NCBI RefSeq assembly: GCF_011440395.1 | Contig: NZ_JAAOIX010000002.1 | Coordinates: forward strand, 62,001 to 126,000 | From: Pseudomaricurvus alcaniphilus | Lineage (GTDB): Bacteria; Pseudomonadota; Gammaproteobacteria; Pseudomonadales; Cellvibrionaceae | Length of the DNA stretch: 64,000 nucleotides | Direction of reading: 5' to 3' | Shown here: in pieces, positions 36,822 through 45,811 of the stretch | Position numbering within the stretch: position 1 is the stretch's first letter | Layout: every line of letters starts with the position of its first letter | Made by a program: the position numbers and the translations under genes | The notes under the pieces: model-generated | Told to the model about the DNA's origin: nothing | The model's database searches: none | The model's input: only the letters and a program-made list of their open reading frames with translations

Positions 36822-38366
36822 CTAGCGAATCCGCCAAAAGTTGATCGAGCGGGCCCGCAGCGGATTGCTCCCGGCCTGCTGCGGGAAATCCTGCAGGCCG
36901 AGCTGGCCCTTGTGCAGCCGCGGCCGCACCCCGTTGATAAACACCCGCTTGGCGGTCAACTTGTTGGCATAAAGGCTGTAGCTCTGCTGCACCTGCACGG
37001 TGGACGCGGAACTTGCACCGCCGCGGTCAGCACCACCCCACATTGCCGGCCGGCCAAACGACTGCAGATCGATACTGACCAAGGCACAGGAGGTATTGAT
37101 GATCAGCAGCACCAAATCGCTTGAATGCTTGTGCTGGTGGCAGTACACCCGCAGGTCCGGGTGACTGTTGCTCACCCCATAGACCGCCTCGCCCATCAAT
37201 TGCCCCCAAAGCCAGCTGACCCAATAGTCCGGGCGCGGCTTCAGGGTCAAGCGGTTGATCATCCCGTAGTCGCCGCCGATCAGGCTCTGCCGCACCATCA
37301 CTTTTTGGCCCAGCAGCGCCCCCTGCCCCAACTGGTCTGCCCACCAGAAACAGGAGGCAAAGCGATCGGATATTCTCGGCTGGCCGCCGCACTGGGCGGA
37401 GCCGGTTTCACCGGTCCACAGCTCCGCCTGGGGCTGGTAGAGATCGCGCCAGTGACGCAGCTTTTCGCTGTAGTGGCCAAAGGTATCGAACGACTTTATC
37501 GAGAGCGCTGTTTGCAGCGTGGCCGAGCGGGTCTGCAGCGGCGAACGCTCACTTTGGAAGGGGTAGTAATGCCAGTCGACGATATCCAGCTCGGCCCCCA
37601 TGGTTTGCAGGAACTTGGGGGTTATATTGGAAAAGGGCCTGATGGTTTCCCCCAGCCGCGGCCAGAAAGCGCTGCCCGGGCCACAGATTTTCACGTCCGG
37701 GTAATAACGCCGCAGCAACCGGGCAAAGGTGGCGTAGTCCCGGGCCAGCATTTTCGCCCGCGGTTGCGAGCGAATACCGTGAAACGCCCAGTAGGCGTTG
37801 AGCTCATTGCCCAGCTCACAGACATCCAGTCGATAGCCCTGTGCGCTGGAGTACTCCAGCAGCTGTTGAATTTCAGTGCCGGCCCACTCGCCGTGCTGGC
37901 GGCGCTTAAACAGGCCGTACTTGTAGGTAAAGGCAAACTTGCACTGGTTGCGCGTGATAAAGCTGTGCAGTGAATCCCACATGGTTTGGGTCAGAATCAG
38001 TTCACTGGCATCATGGCCGGGGCTGGCAAAATAGTGAATCTTGTCGGCTTCCGAGCCCCCCACACGTAAATAGGCCGGCGCCAGCGCCTGCACCAGGCGG
38101 TCCAGTTTTTTTGAGTTCAGGTCCAAGGGTGGCACCCGCAGCGTGCCCAGTCCCCGCCGCGAGTTGCCACTGCCCTCCCACCAGAAGCCGCCTGCCAGTA
38201 CCGAAATATCGATAGAAAATGAGAGGTAGCGCGGATCGACCTGGTGCAGCGGCTGCCGGTCCAGCAACCGCAGCTGCACCGCCGCACTGGCAGCGGCCAA
38301 TGTTGCGCCCCCGGCAGTCGGGTGCTGGCGCAGCAACAGGCTATCTAGAAGGTGGTTCAGGCGCAT
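36822..38366 (-). CDS. GH79-like glycoside hydrolase
   Basis: 514 residues from the ATG at 38364-38366; a longer frame runs upstream into the MscS remnant and is not credible. The (beta/alpha)8 fold resembles GH79 (heparanase and beta-glucuronidase clan GH-A). Visible marks are FSIDISVLAGGFWWEG at the barrel start, LRVGGSEADKIHY, CELGNELNAYWAF with the acid/base Glu, DWHYYPFQSERSPL, and LWTGETGSAQCGG with the nucleophile Glu. No signal peptide is clear. A heparanase-like endo-acting or glucuronidase activity on an acidic glycan is possible. It stands alone, opposite in direction to the cyclase. Its 5' end lies against a broken gene, suggesting late arrival here. Confidence 0.72.
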   Translation of the reverse strand: MRLNHLLDSLLLRQHPTAGGATLAAASAAVQLRLLDRQPLHQVDPRYLSFSIDISVLAGGFWWEGSGNSRRGLGTLRVPPLDLNSKKLDRLVQALAPAYLRVGGSEADKIHYFASPGHDASELILTQTMWDSLHSFITRNQCKFAFTYKYGLFKRRQHGEWAGTEIQQLLEYSSAQGYRLDVCELGNELNAYWAFHGIRSQPRAKMLARDYATFARLLRRYYPDVKICGPGSAFWPRLGETIRPFSNITPKFLQTMGAELDIVDWHYYPFQSERSPLQTRSATLQTALSIKSFDTFGHYSEKLRHWRDLYQPQAELWTGETGSAQCGGQPRISDRFASCFWWADQLGQGALLGQKVMVRQSLIGGDYGMINRLTLKPRPDYWVSWLWGQLMGEAVYGVSNSHPDLRVYCHQHKHSSDLVLLIINTSCALVSIDLQSFGRPAMWGGADRGGASSASTVQVQQSYSLYANKLTAKRVFINGVRPRLHKGQLGLQDFPQQAGSNPLRARSINFWRIR

Positions 38367-38430
38367 GCGGCGGTCGCAACGCTCCCTGTGGCAGTGACAT
38401 GAGTGTGACCAAGGTAGGTCGCTTTGTTGA

Positions 38431-38646
38431 CACTTTAATGACAGACTGTGCGCAGCGTTAACGGCCAGTAGTGGATTCACCAACTGCTGGGCCGCCCAGG
38501 GGCCCAGCAAAACCAAATCCGCCTACTTCTGGACAGTGGAGACGGCGCTGCGCGAAAATGGCTTTGAAATCCCGTTCCCGCAGCGGGACTTGCACATGCG
38601 CTCGGACTATCGAGATACTACTGACCAGAATGGAATTCACGATTGA
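38431..38646 (+). pseudogene. Remnant of MscS-family mechanosensitive channel (3' end only)
   Basis: The frame ending TGA at 38644-38646 encodes GPSKTKSAYFWTVETALREN, then GFEIPFPQRDLHMRS, the hallmark C-terminal motif of MscS-type channels. An in-frame stop at 38428-38430 and the lack of any start show that the membrane part is gone. The stop overlaps the ATG of the GGCT-like gene as TGATG, a typical coupled junction, so the channel gene once led this pair. Upstream DNA is replaced by the control region of the GH79-like gene. Confidence 0.75.
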
Positions 38647-39026
38647 TGGAAATGCACGACCCAGGCTGTGAACTGGTATTTGTCTACGGCTCCCTGAAAC
38701 GCGGCGGCCACAACCATTATTTACTGCAGACCAGTGTCTGCATGGGTGAGTGGCGCACTCGGGAGCTGTTCAGCCTGTATGACCTGGGGCCTTTCCCGGC
38801 CGTCTGCCTGGAAGGCGGGTCAAGGATTAGCGGCGAGGTGTACCAGGTCAGCCCCGGCACCATGGCCGACCTCGATGCCCTCGAGGGGTATCCCGGCTGG
38901 TATCAGCGCACGCAGATTGACACCTGTTACGGTCGCGCCTGGATCTACTACCTGCAGTCGGCACCCGCCGACGGAGTCCTGATCGACTGTGGCGAGTGGC
39001 GGCCGGCCCAGGCTGTTGCGGGCTAG
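38646..39026 (+). CDS. Gamma-glutamylcyclotransferase (GGCT/AIG2) family protein
   Basis: 126 residues starting at ATG 38646, which overlaps the remnant's TGA; a second ATG at 38652 is possible. The family signature FVYGSLKRGGHNHYLL is at residues 12-27, and LDALEGYPGWYQR carries the expected catalytic Glu. Family members open gamma-glutamyl amide or amine bonds to give 5-oxoproline. Its former partner, an MscS channel, is now a 3' fragment, so the gene may depend on a new promoter or be weakly expressed. Confidence 0.9.
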   Translation: MEMHDPGCELVFVYGSLKRGGHNHYLLQTSVCMGEWRTRELFSLYDLGPFPAVCLEGGSRISGEVYQVSPGTMADLDALEGYPGWYQRTQIDTCYGRAWIYYLQSAPADGVLIDCGEWRPAQAVAG

Positions 39027-39146
39027 GCACCTGAACCCCGGCCTGGAGCGGGCAAAACGGCGAACCGCTGGCAGCTGCAGCCAGTATCAAACAACACGGC
39101 GCGGGTTTGGCAAAAGCCCGCCCGCAGCGACACGGGTCGCGCCCGC

Positions 39147-40061
39147 CTAGTCGGGCAGCGGAATAAACTCTTCCTCGTCCCCGGGCACCTTGGCAAAGCG
39201 CCCTTCCTGCCAGTCGCGCCTGGCCTGCTCAATGCGCTGCTTGCGACTGGACACAAAATTCCAGTCGACGTAACGGCGGCTCAAGGTGGCGCCACCAATT
39301 ACCGCGATGCGGGCGTCCTCGGCCGCTTCGATAACGATACCCCCGGCCCTGGAAAGTACCGCCATGGCATGCTCCGGGATGAGGCTGTGACCCGCCCGCA
39401 AACTGCCCTCCAGCGCATACACGGCACACTCTTCGGCGTCGGGCAGGGCGAGCGTCTGGCCGGCGTGCAGGCTGGCTTCCAGATACAGGGTTCGAGCGTA
39501 GGTTTTCACCGGTGAGGTCACCCCAAAGGCGCTGCCCATCATCACCCGTACCGGCACACCGTTCACCGTCACTGCGGGAATTTTCGCCCCGGGGTAGTGA
39601 TAAAAGGCCGGCTCCACCTCCTCGAACTCTTCTGGCAATGCCAGCCACAACTGCAAGCCGTGGGCACTGTGCGGGACATTGCGCACTTCCGGTCGCTCCC
39701 GCTCGGAGTGGGTAATGCCACGACCGGCGACCATCAGGTTGATATCTCCGGGTCGAATGGCCTGCACATTGCCGAGCGAGTCGCGATGCAAAATCTCCCC
39801 GGCAAACAGGTAAGTGACGGTGGCCAGGTTAATGTGCGGGTGGGGACGCACGTTAACCCCCTCCCCGGCGGGGAATTGGGCCGGGCCCATATGGTCGAAA
39901 AAGATCCAGGGGCCAACCATCTTGCGCCGGGTAGTGGGCAGCAAGCGGCGCACGGAAAAACCACCCAGGTCCTTCTGCCGCGCTTCAATGATCAGGTCTA
40001 CCGCGGCGCATCCCTGCACCATCTTGCACTCCTGTTCCGCATCGTTTGTGGGATCGCTCAT
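39147..40061 (-). CDS. Pirin family protein
   Basis: 304 residues, bicupin fold, cytoplasmic. The N-terminal pirin domain has GPWIFFDHMGPAQF and the metal-binding RPHPHINLATVTYLFAGEILHRDSLG motif (in two parts: HPHINL and H of HRDS). GDINLMVAGRGITHSERE supplies the last metal ligand. The C-terminal cupin (about 180-290) is also present. Pirins bind iron and some have quercetin 2,3-dioxygenase activity or act in redox sensing. Substrate unknown. Divergent from the DUF6491 gene across a 14-base palindrome. Confidence 0.94.
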   Translation of the reverse strand: MSDPTNDAEQECKMVQGCAAVDLIIEARQKDLGGFSVRRLLPTTRRKMVGPWIFFDHMGPAQFPAGEGVNVRPHPHINLATVTYLFAGEILHRDSLGNVQAIRPGDINLMVAGRGITHSERERPEVRNVPHSAHGLQLWLALPEEFEEVEPAFYHYPGAKIPAVTVNGVPVRVMMGSAFGVTSPVKTYARTLYLEASLHAGQTLALPDAEECAVYALEGSLRAGHSLIPEHAMAVLSRAGGIVIEAAEDARIAVIGGATLSRRYVDWNFVSSRKQRIEQARRDWQEGRFAKVPGDEEEFIPLPD

Positions 40062-40140
40062 AACATGCTCCTGTGCCGGGTAAAGAAAGCAACACTGTGC
40101 ACTGACCAGCCTAAATTAATTTCACCTTGCGGGTTAGGAA

Positions 40141-40154
40141 TTATTTGCAAATAA
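40141..40154. promoter_or_regulatory. Perfect 14-bp palindrome between pirin and DUF6491 genes
   Basis: TTATTTGCAAATAA in the divergent spacer 40062-40280. It lies about 80 bases upstream of the pirin start, where an operator for a dimeric regulator would be expected. No regulator gene is adjacent. Confidence 0.5.
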
Positions 40155-40280
40155 AAAAACCCGGCCAGGAGTTCATTGGTTATATTGGCGGCGGGCACCA
40201 CTCGCCGGCGGCGAACTCCTGACATCGATTATTGTCTATTTGTGTGCAGAACGGCTCGCCCCATCAGGAGATATACCATT

Positions 40281-40697
40281 ATGAAAACCACATCTGCCCT
40301 GTTGATCGCCCTGCTGGGACTGGGCGGCCACTCCTTCGCCGACCAGCACCAGGATGCGGAGGATGACAATGTCATGGTGCCGGGCACCGAGCGCTGCCTC
40401 AGCCTGACCAGGATCAACTCGACCCGCGTGCTCGATAATCAGCGCATCGCCTTTCACCTCAGTGGCAAAAAAGTCTACATCAATGTTTTGCCGCGCCCCT
40501 GCCCAGGGCTGCGCAAAGATTCCACCATCATGTACCGCGTAACCATGAGCCAACTCTGTGACATGGACCTGATCACTGTACTGGACCCTATGGGCGGCGG
40601 CTTTATGCCCGGCGCCTCCTGCGGTCTGGGTAAATTTGTACCGGCAACCAGCGAAGACCTGAAACCCCTGCGCTATGAAACCTTAAAAGACGAGTGA
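40281..40697 (+). CDS. DUF6491 family secreted protein
   Basis: 138 residues from the ATG at 40281 with CAGGAG 11 bases upstream; the longer frame is ignored. The signal peptide ends GGHSFADQ. The mature part has the family pattern: CLSLTRINSTRVLDNQRIAF, then KVYINVLPRPCPGL, SQLCDMD and PGASCGLGKF, with four conserved cysteines that probably form disulfides. Function unknown; found widely in gammaproteobacteria. Probably periplasmic. Confidence 0.85.
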   Translation: MKTTSALLIALLGLGGHSFADQHQDAEDDNVMVPGTERCLSLTRINSTRVLDNQRIAFHLSGKKVYINVLPRPCPGLRKDSTIMYRVTMSQLCDMDLITVLDPMGGGFMPGASCGLGKFVPATSEDLKPLRYETLKDE

Positions 40698-40966
40698 TAG
40701 TCCCACCTGCTGATAGCCCAACGCCCGGCGGAGCCGGCAGGTAACCGCCGCGGCGGGCGGGCCATTGCAGCTCAAACCGCGGCGTCACTGCGCCAGCCCG
40801 TCCGAGCTGACTGGCCCGCTTTCCAGCGGCTGACAACCGCTGCGTACATGGATTTTTGCCACAATTTATTGAACAATGCCCTCACCCTGATGTAGTTTGG
40901 CCGTTTGCGCCAGGCATAAAGCCCAACGTCACCTCTGCCTCCCGGTTTCACTTACCGAGCCTAATA
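40698..40966. other. Spacer before RND adaptor gene
   Basis: 269 bases. An upstream extension of the adaptor frame reaches 40856 but lacks a ribosome site and would bury the lipoprotein signal. No other gene or clear promoter is seen. Confidence 0.3.
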
Positions 40967-42097
40967 ATGAAAAAAAACACCTTTCTCCCTGCACTTCTGT
41001 TCAGTTGCCTGTTGGTCGCCTGTGGCGAGCCGGTCGAGATAGCGGAACCTCCGCCAGTGCGCGGCATGAAGGGCTATGTAGTAAGCCGGGCCGCCAATTT
41101 CGAATTGCGCCGCTACCCCAGCATCGTGCAGCCGGCCCGGGAAACCAAGCTGTCGTTTGAGGTAGGTGGCAAGCTCAAGAGCCTGGACCTGGAAGTGGGC
41201 CAGCGAGTAGAGCCGGGGCAAATACTGGCCGAGATCGATCCGGTCTCACTGCAATTAAACCTGCAACAGGCGCAGGCCTCGCTGCAGGAGGCCCGGGCGG
41301 CGCTGAGCACTGCCAAAGCTGACTACCAGCGCAAACAGGATCTGCTGGCCCGAAAGTTCGTCACCCAATCCCAGTATGAGCAGGCGGAAAACCAGTACAA
41401 CGCCGCCACTGCCCAGTTGCAGCGCGCCGAAAAGTCCCTCGAGCTGGCCCGGGAAAGCCTGAAGAAAACCCGCCTGCAGGCGCCCTTCAAAGGGGTGATC
41501 TCCAGCGTCGAAAGCCGGGACTTTGCCCAGGTGGCCGCCGGCGAAGTGGTGCTGGGCATGTACAGTGAAGGCGCTTATGAAGTGTCTTTCAGTGTGCCGG
41601 CCAGCATTATCAATAAAATTGCCGTCGGCGACCGCGCCAGCATAACCTTTCCCGATCTCGGCACCACCGTCTACCAGGGCCACCTCAAGGAGCTGGGTGC
41701 CCGCGCCACCAGCATTTCTTCCTTTCCGGTAGTGGTGGCGCTGGACGAGACACCTGCCGCCCTGAAGGCGGGGCTCAGCGCCGAAGTGACCCTGGAAATT
41801 CCCCTCGACATCCGCAGCGATGGTTTTCTGATACCTGTCAGCGGTATCAACCTGGACTCGTCTCCACCGACCGACGGGCACCCGAACTTATCCGCGCAAA
41901 TTGGCAGCGGTACGGTATTCGTCTACGACTCCGCCAGCAGCACCGTGCAGCGCCGCACCATCTCCATTATTGGCGTCTACGACCAGATGCTTATCGTCGG
42001 AGAGGGCCTGCACGAAGGCGAAATTATCGCCGCGGCGGGCATCAGCTATCTGCGTGATGGCCAACAGGTCAAGCTGTTGCCAATGGCGAAGCAGTAA
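40967..42097 (+). CDS. RND efflux periplasmic adaptor (membrane fusion lipoprotein)
   Basis: 376 residues from the ATG at 40967. Lipobox LLVACGEP gives a lipid-anchored Cys about residue 19. The lipoyl half-motifs (FEVGGKLKSLDLEVGQRVEPG and TRLQAPFKGVISSVESRD in parts) flank an alpha-helical hairpin rich in Gln/Ala (residues 95-155). Beta-barrel and membrane-proximal domains follow. It links the inner-membrane pump encoded 11 bases downstream to an outer-membrane channel. No TolC gene is in the window, so a channel encoded elsewhere must serve. Substrate unknown. Confidence 0.94.
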   Translation: MKKNTFLPALLFSCLLVACGEPVEIAEPPPVRGMKGYVVSRAANFELRRYPSIVQPARETKLSFEVGGKLKSLDLEVGQRVEPGQILAEIDPVSLQLNLQQAQASLQEARAALSTAKADYQRKQDLLARKFVTQSQYEQAENQYNAATAQLQRAEKSLELARESLKKTRLQAPFKGVISSVESRDFAQVAAGEVVLGMYSEGAYEVSFSVPASIINKIAVGDRASITFPDLGTTVYQGHLKELGARATSISSFPVVVALDETPAALKAGLSAEVTLEIPLDIRSDGFLIPVSGINLDSSPPTDGHPNLSAQIGSGTVFVYDSASSTVQRRTISIIGVYDQMLIVGEGLHEGEIIAAAGISYLRDGQQVKLLPMAKQ

Positions 42098-42108
42098 CGG
42101 AGACAGCC

Positions 42109-45100
42109 ATGCATTTCCTGACCGAGTTCGCCCTCGCCCGCTCGCGCCTGACCGTGCTGGCCATGCTCTGCCTCATCGTAACCGGGGTGCTGCTCTATCA
42201 CGGCTTCCCCAAACGCGAGGACCCGGAAATCGCGATCCGTCAATCGGTGGTGACGGTGGAAATGCCCGGCGTGGTGCCCGGGCGGATGGAAAGCCTGATC
42301 GCGGATCCGGTGGAGCGCAAGATTCGCGAGATTCCCGAAGTCGACGAGATAAAAACCCTGATCGTCACCGGTAAAGTCTCCATCACCGTCAGCGCCAGGG
42401 ACTCGGTAAACAAGCTCGACCCGGTGTGGCAGGAGCTGCGTGACAAGATGGAAGAGGTCGCCCGGGATTTGCCCCAGAGCGCCAACGGACCGTACGTCAA
42501 CACCAACTTTGGCGACGTCTCCATTGCCAGCATCGCCATTACTGCCGAAGGTTTTGACCTGCCGCACATGGAAGACAGCGCCAAGCAATTGCAACGCATT
42601 TTGCACACGGTAAAAGGTGTCGCCAAAGTAGACATCTACGGCCAACAAAAGGAAATCATCTGGCTGGAGGTAAACTCCGCCAAACTGGCCAGCCAGGGTG
42701 CACAACTCGCCACCCTGATCGACGACCTGCAAAGCCAGAATGTGATTCAACCGGCGGGCCGGCTAACCGCCCAGGGCAACTCCATCCTGCTGGAGGCTAG
42801 CGGCCACTTCAGCAGTGTGGAAGATATCGCCATGCTCCTGACCAGGCTGCAGGACAATGGCGACCTGGTCCGCCTCGGCGATATCGTCGAGGTGCGCCGC
42901 GGTATAGCGTCGCCCAAGGACAAGCCGGTCTACTTTAACGGCCGCCCGGCCATAGTGGTCTCGGTGCAAATGCAGTCCGGCTACGATATTGAGGCACTGG
43001 GCAAGGCGCTGCGCAAGACGCTCACCGAGTTCGAGAACTCGCTGCCCATTGGCTACGAAATCAACCTGGCCGCGTTCCAGCCGGACATGGTCACCGAAGC
43101 GGTGAATACCGCCATGAGCAATGTGGCGCAAACATTCCTGGTGGTGCTGCTGATTATCATGCTGTTCCTGGGTTTGCGCTCAGGGCTTATTATCGCCTCC
43201 ATCGTGCCCTTCGCCATCATGTTTGCCCTGATCGGCATGTCGCTGCTCGGCATTGACCTGGAGCAGGTCTCGATTGCCGCCATTATTATTTCCCTCGGCT
43301 TGCTGGTGGATAATGGCGTGGTGGTAGTCGAGGATATCCAGCGCCGTATCGGCGCGGGGGAGTCACCCCACGATGCGGCACTGGCGGCGGGGCGCCAATT
43401 TGCCACCCCATTGCTGGTCTCTTCCCTCACCACCATCTTTGCGTTTATGCCCTTCTTCCTGCTGGAGGGTTCGGATGGCGAATTCGCATTCTCGCTGGGG
43501 GCGGTAGTGGCCATCACCCTGATCGGTTCCTGGGTAGCTTCCATGTACTTTTTGCCGTTTATCAGCAAGTACCTGCTGGCCCCTACCCGCGCCAGGCAGG
43601 GAGATCCGGTCCAGCGCTCCAACAAGAAGCGCATATTCAACAGTCTGGTCAATACCTACCTGAAGGCGCTCACCTACAGCCTGGGCAAACCCGCACTGGT
43701 GCTATTGATCTGCAGTGCAGCCGTCATCTTTTCCCTCTTGTTTATGGGCAGCATGAGCCAGCAGATGTTTCCCCTCAGCGAGCGCAACCAGATCCTGATC
43801 TATCAGGACATGCCCAAGGGCACCGACATTCGCGCCACGGAAGCATCGGTACAGCAAGTTGCGCAGTGGCTAATGGATACTGACATCAACCCGGAAGTGC
43901 GCAGTCATATTGCCTACGTGGGTTTCGGCGGGCCGCGTTTTTACCTGTCATTGAACCCGCCCGACAGCGCCCCGGAAACCGCTTTTTTTCTGGTCAATAT
44001 CGATGATTTCGAGCACGCGGTACAATTCGCGGCCAGGGCAAATCGCCACCTGATCGAGAATCACCCGGAGGCTCGCTTCAAGGTCAAACGCCTGTCCATG
44101 GGCTCGAAGGAGTCGGGCATCGTCGAAATCAAGATTACCGGCCCCGATCCAGACCGCTTACTGGGACTGGCGCGGGAGGTCGAGAACGCCTTCCACCAGG
44201 TGCCGGGAATCAGCCAGAATGAAAACGACTGGGGCGAAAAAAATCTTACCGTGGTGGTGGACATCGACCAGAACAAAGCCCGCCGCTTCGGTCTCAGCAC
44301 CGCCAAGGTGTCGGAACTGCTGGCAACCTATTTTAGCGGCACCCAGGTCTCTACCTATGAAGAAGGTGAGCGCAATCTTCCCATCATTATCCAGGCCAGG
44401 GAGGATGTGCGCAGCAGCATCGAAGACTTGATCAACATTGTGGTGGGCCACGAGGGCAACTACTTTGCCCTGGAGCAAATTGCCCACCTCAAGCCGCGCC
44501 TGGAATACTCGCAAATGCGCCGCCTCAACCAGCAGCGCACCATAACCATTACCGCCAAGAGTGAGAATCTCACTGCAGGTGAATTACTGCAACAGGTCAC
44601 ATCCGAGCTGGCGGTACTGGATTTGAGCGGCGGTTACAGCTTCGAGCTGGGTGGCGAGCTGGCGGACAGTTCGGAGACCTACGGCAAACTGCTGCGCGGT
44701 ATACCTGCGGCCCTGTTCCTGATGCTGGTGGCAATCGTCTACCAGTTCAACTCGTTCCGCAAAACCTTTATGGTCTTCGCCACCATCCCGCTGATTATCA
44801 TCGGCGTGCCGGTCGGCCTGACTATCCTGGCGCAACCCATGTCGTTCTTTGGCACCCTCGGGCTGATCAGCCTGGCCGGCATTGTCATCAACAACACCAT
44901 CGTATTGATCGACCAGATTGATATCGATTGCCGGAACCAACCCCTGGCACAGGGTATCGTCGCCGCCTCAGGGACCCGCTTGCAACCGATACTGCTGACC
45001 TCCGCCACCACAGTGCTGGGCCTGGTACCCCTCTACCTGTTTGGCGGTGCGCTCTGGTCACCGCTGGCGGTAGTGATGATGTCGGGCCTGGCGGTGGCGT

Positions 45101-45153
45101 CCATCCTGACCCTGTTCTTTATCCCGGTGCTCTATTACCTGCTGTACAAATAA
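42109..45153 (+). CDS. RND efflux pump permease (AcrB/HAE1-like)
   Basis: 1014 residues, complete, with twelve membrane helices and two large periplasmic loops in the usual order. The N-terminus is FALARSRLTVLAMLCLIVTG. The proton-relay region in helix 4 reads LLVDNGVVVVED, where classical pumps have VDDAIVVVEN. One of the two usual aspartates is thus Asn, although another acidic residue follows. It is part of a two-gene operon with the adaptor. Drug, lipid or metabolite export is possible. Its last 35 bases overlap the convergent PEP-CTERM-like gene. Confidence 0.95.
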   Translation: MHFLTEFALARSRLTVLAMLCLIVTGVLLYHGFPKREDPEIAIRQSVVTVEMPGVVPGRMESLIADPVERKIREIPEVDEIKTLIVTGKVSITVSARDSVNKLDPVWQELRDKMEEVARDLPQSANGPYVNTNFGDVSIASIAITAEGFDLPHMEDSAKQLQRILHTVKGVAKVDIYGQQKEIIWLEVNSAKLASQGAQLATLIDDLQSQNVIQPAGRLTAQGNSILLEASGHFSSVEDIAMLLTRLQDNGDLVRLGDIVEVRRGIASPKDKPVYFNGRPAIVVSVQMQSGYDIEALGKALRKTLTEFENSLPIGYEINLAAFQPDMVTEAVNTAMSNVAQTFLVVLLIIMLFLGLRSGLIIASIVPFAIMFALIGMSLLGIDLEQVSIAAIIISLGLLVDNGVVVVEDIQRRIGAGESPHDAALAAGRQFATPLLVSSLTTIFAFMPFFLLEGSDGEFAFSLGAVVAITLIGSWVASMYFLPFISKYLLAPTRARQGDPVQRSNKKRIFNSLVNTYLKALTYSLGKPALVLLICSAAVIFSLLFMGSMSQQMFPLSERNQILIYQDMPKGTDIRATEASVQQVAQWLMDTDINPEVRSHIAYVGFGGPRFYLSLNPPDSAPETAFFLVNIDDFEHAVQFAARANRHLIENHPEARFKVKRLSMGSKESGIVEIKITGPDPDRLLGLAREVENAFHQVPGISQNENDWGEKNLTVVVDIDQNKARRFGLSTAKVSELLATYFSGTQVSTYEEGERNLPIIIQAREDVRSSIEDLINIVVGHEGNYFALEQIAHLKPRLEYSQMRRLNQQRTITITAKSENLTAGELLQQVTSELAVLDLSGGYSFELGGELADSSETYGKLLRGIPAALFLMLVAIVYQFNSFRKTFMVFATIPLIIIGVPVGLTILAQPMSFFGTLGLISLAGIVINNTIVLIDQIDIDCRNQPLAQGIVAASGTRLQPILLTSATTVLGLVPLYLFGGALWSPLAVVMMSGLAVASILTLFFIPVLYYLLYK

Positions 45154-45811
45154 ACCCGGACCTGCGCCAGAGTAGCCCCAGTAACCCGGCCAGGCACAGC
45201 CAGCCGGAGGCGGGTGCCGGTACTGACGCCGCCGCTGAGGCGGATGCCAGCGCCGGAGTAAAAACCTGGCCGCTGTTGATCGCACCGAAGGACGCCGCTG
45301 CCGAACTGCTCCAGCTGAAGTCGCCATAAGCAGAACCGGACCCCAGCAAATGCAGTGAGGTTCCCACCGCAGTGGCTCCGGATTCCCCCACGCCGATATC
45401 TGTACTGGTCAAGCCCGCAGCCACCCCACTGGTCGCGTTGATCGTGCCCTCATAACTGAGAAACTGGATCACACTTGCGGCGGCATCCACCAGCGCCATA
45501 CCATCGGCGGCGCCATTCTGGATACCACTGCCGGAAAAGCTGAACGCCAGCGTACCAAACCCGGCCTGCTGATCGCCAATCACCCCGCTCAGGGCCCGGG
45601 TCAGGTAGGGCGCCGAGGTATTGCCGTTGTACAGCACCAGGCTCCAGCCGCTCAGGTCGGTGCCGGCGGCGCCGGCGAGCTCAATGGCTTCGCCGACATC
45701 GGCGCCGCTGTTGTCGTAGTGAATTTCATTGATATAAGTTGCAGTTGCGCTGGCCGCCTGCAGGCCGAGGCCCAGCACCAGCAACCGGGCGTAGTGAGTA
45801 GGTAGATGCAT
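45119..45811 (-). CDS. Secreted lamin-tail-like protein with PEP-CTERM-like C-terminus
   Basis: 230 residues. A perfect AAGGAGG ribosome site lies 7 bases before the ATG. The signal peptide ends QAASATA. The body starts YINEIHYDNSGADVGEAIEL and DLSGWSLVLYNGN, the start pattern of lamin-tail-like domains seen on secreted nucleases and surface proteins. No nuclease domain follows. The C-terminus has VPAPASGWLCLAGLLGLLWRR, close to PEP-CTERM sorting signals (VPEP, hydrophobic helix, Arg cluster), then 12 more residues. An exosortase would have to be encoded elsewhere. The 3' end overlaps the RND pump gene by 35 bases. Confidence 0.78.
   Translation of the reverse strand: MHLPTHYARLLVLGLGLQAASATATYINEIHYDNSGADVGEAIELAGAAGTDLSGWSLVLYNGNTSAPYLTRALSGVIGDQQAGFGTLAFSFSGSGIQNGAADGMALVDAAASVIQFLSYEGTINATSGVAAGLTSTDIGVGESGATAVGTSLHLLGSGSAYGDFSWSSSAAASFGAINSGQVFTPALASASAAASVPAPASGWLCLAGLLGLLWRRSGFICTAGNRAPG

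Noticed and set aside
38486-38508. Strong GC hairpin GCTGGGCC/GGCCCAGC as terminator
   Set aside because: It lies within the MscS remnant frame and has no T tract on either strand.
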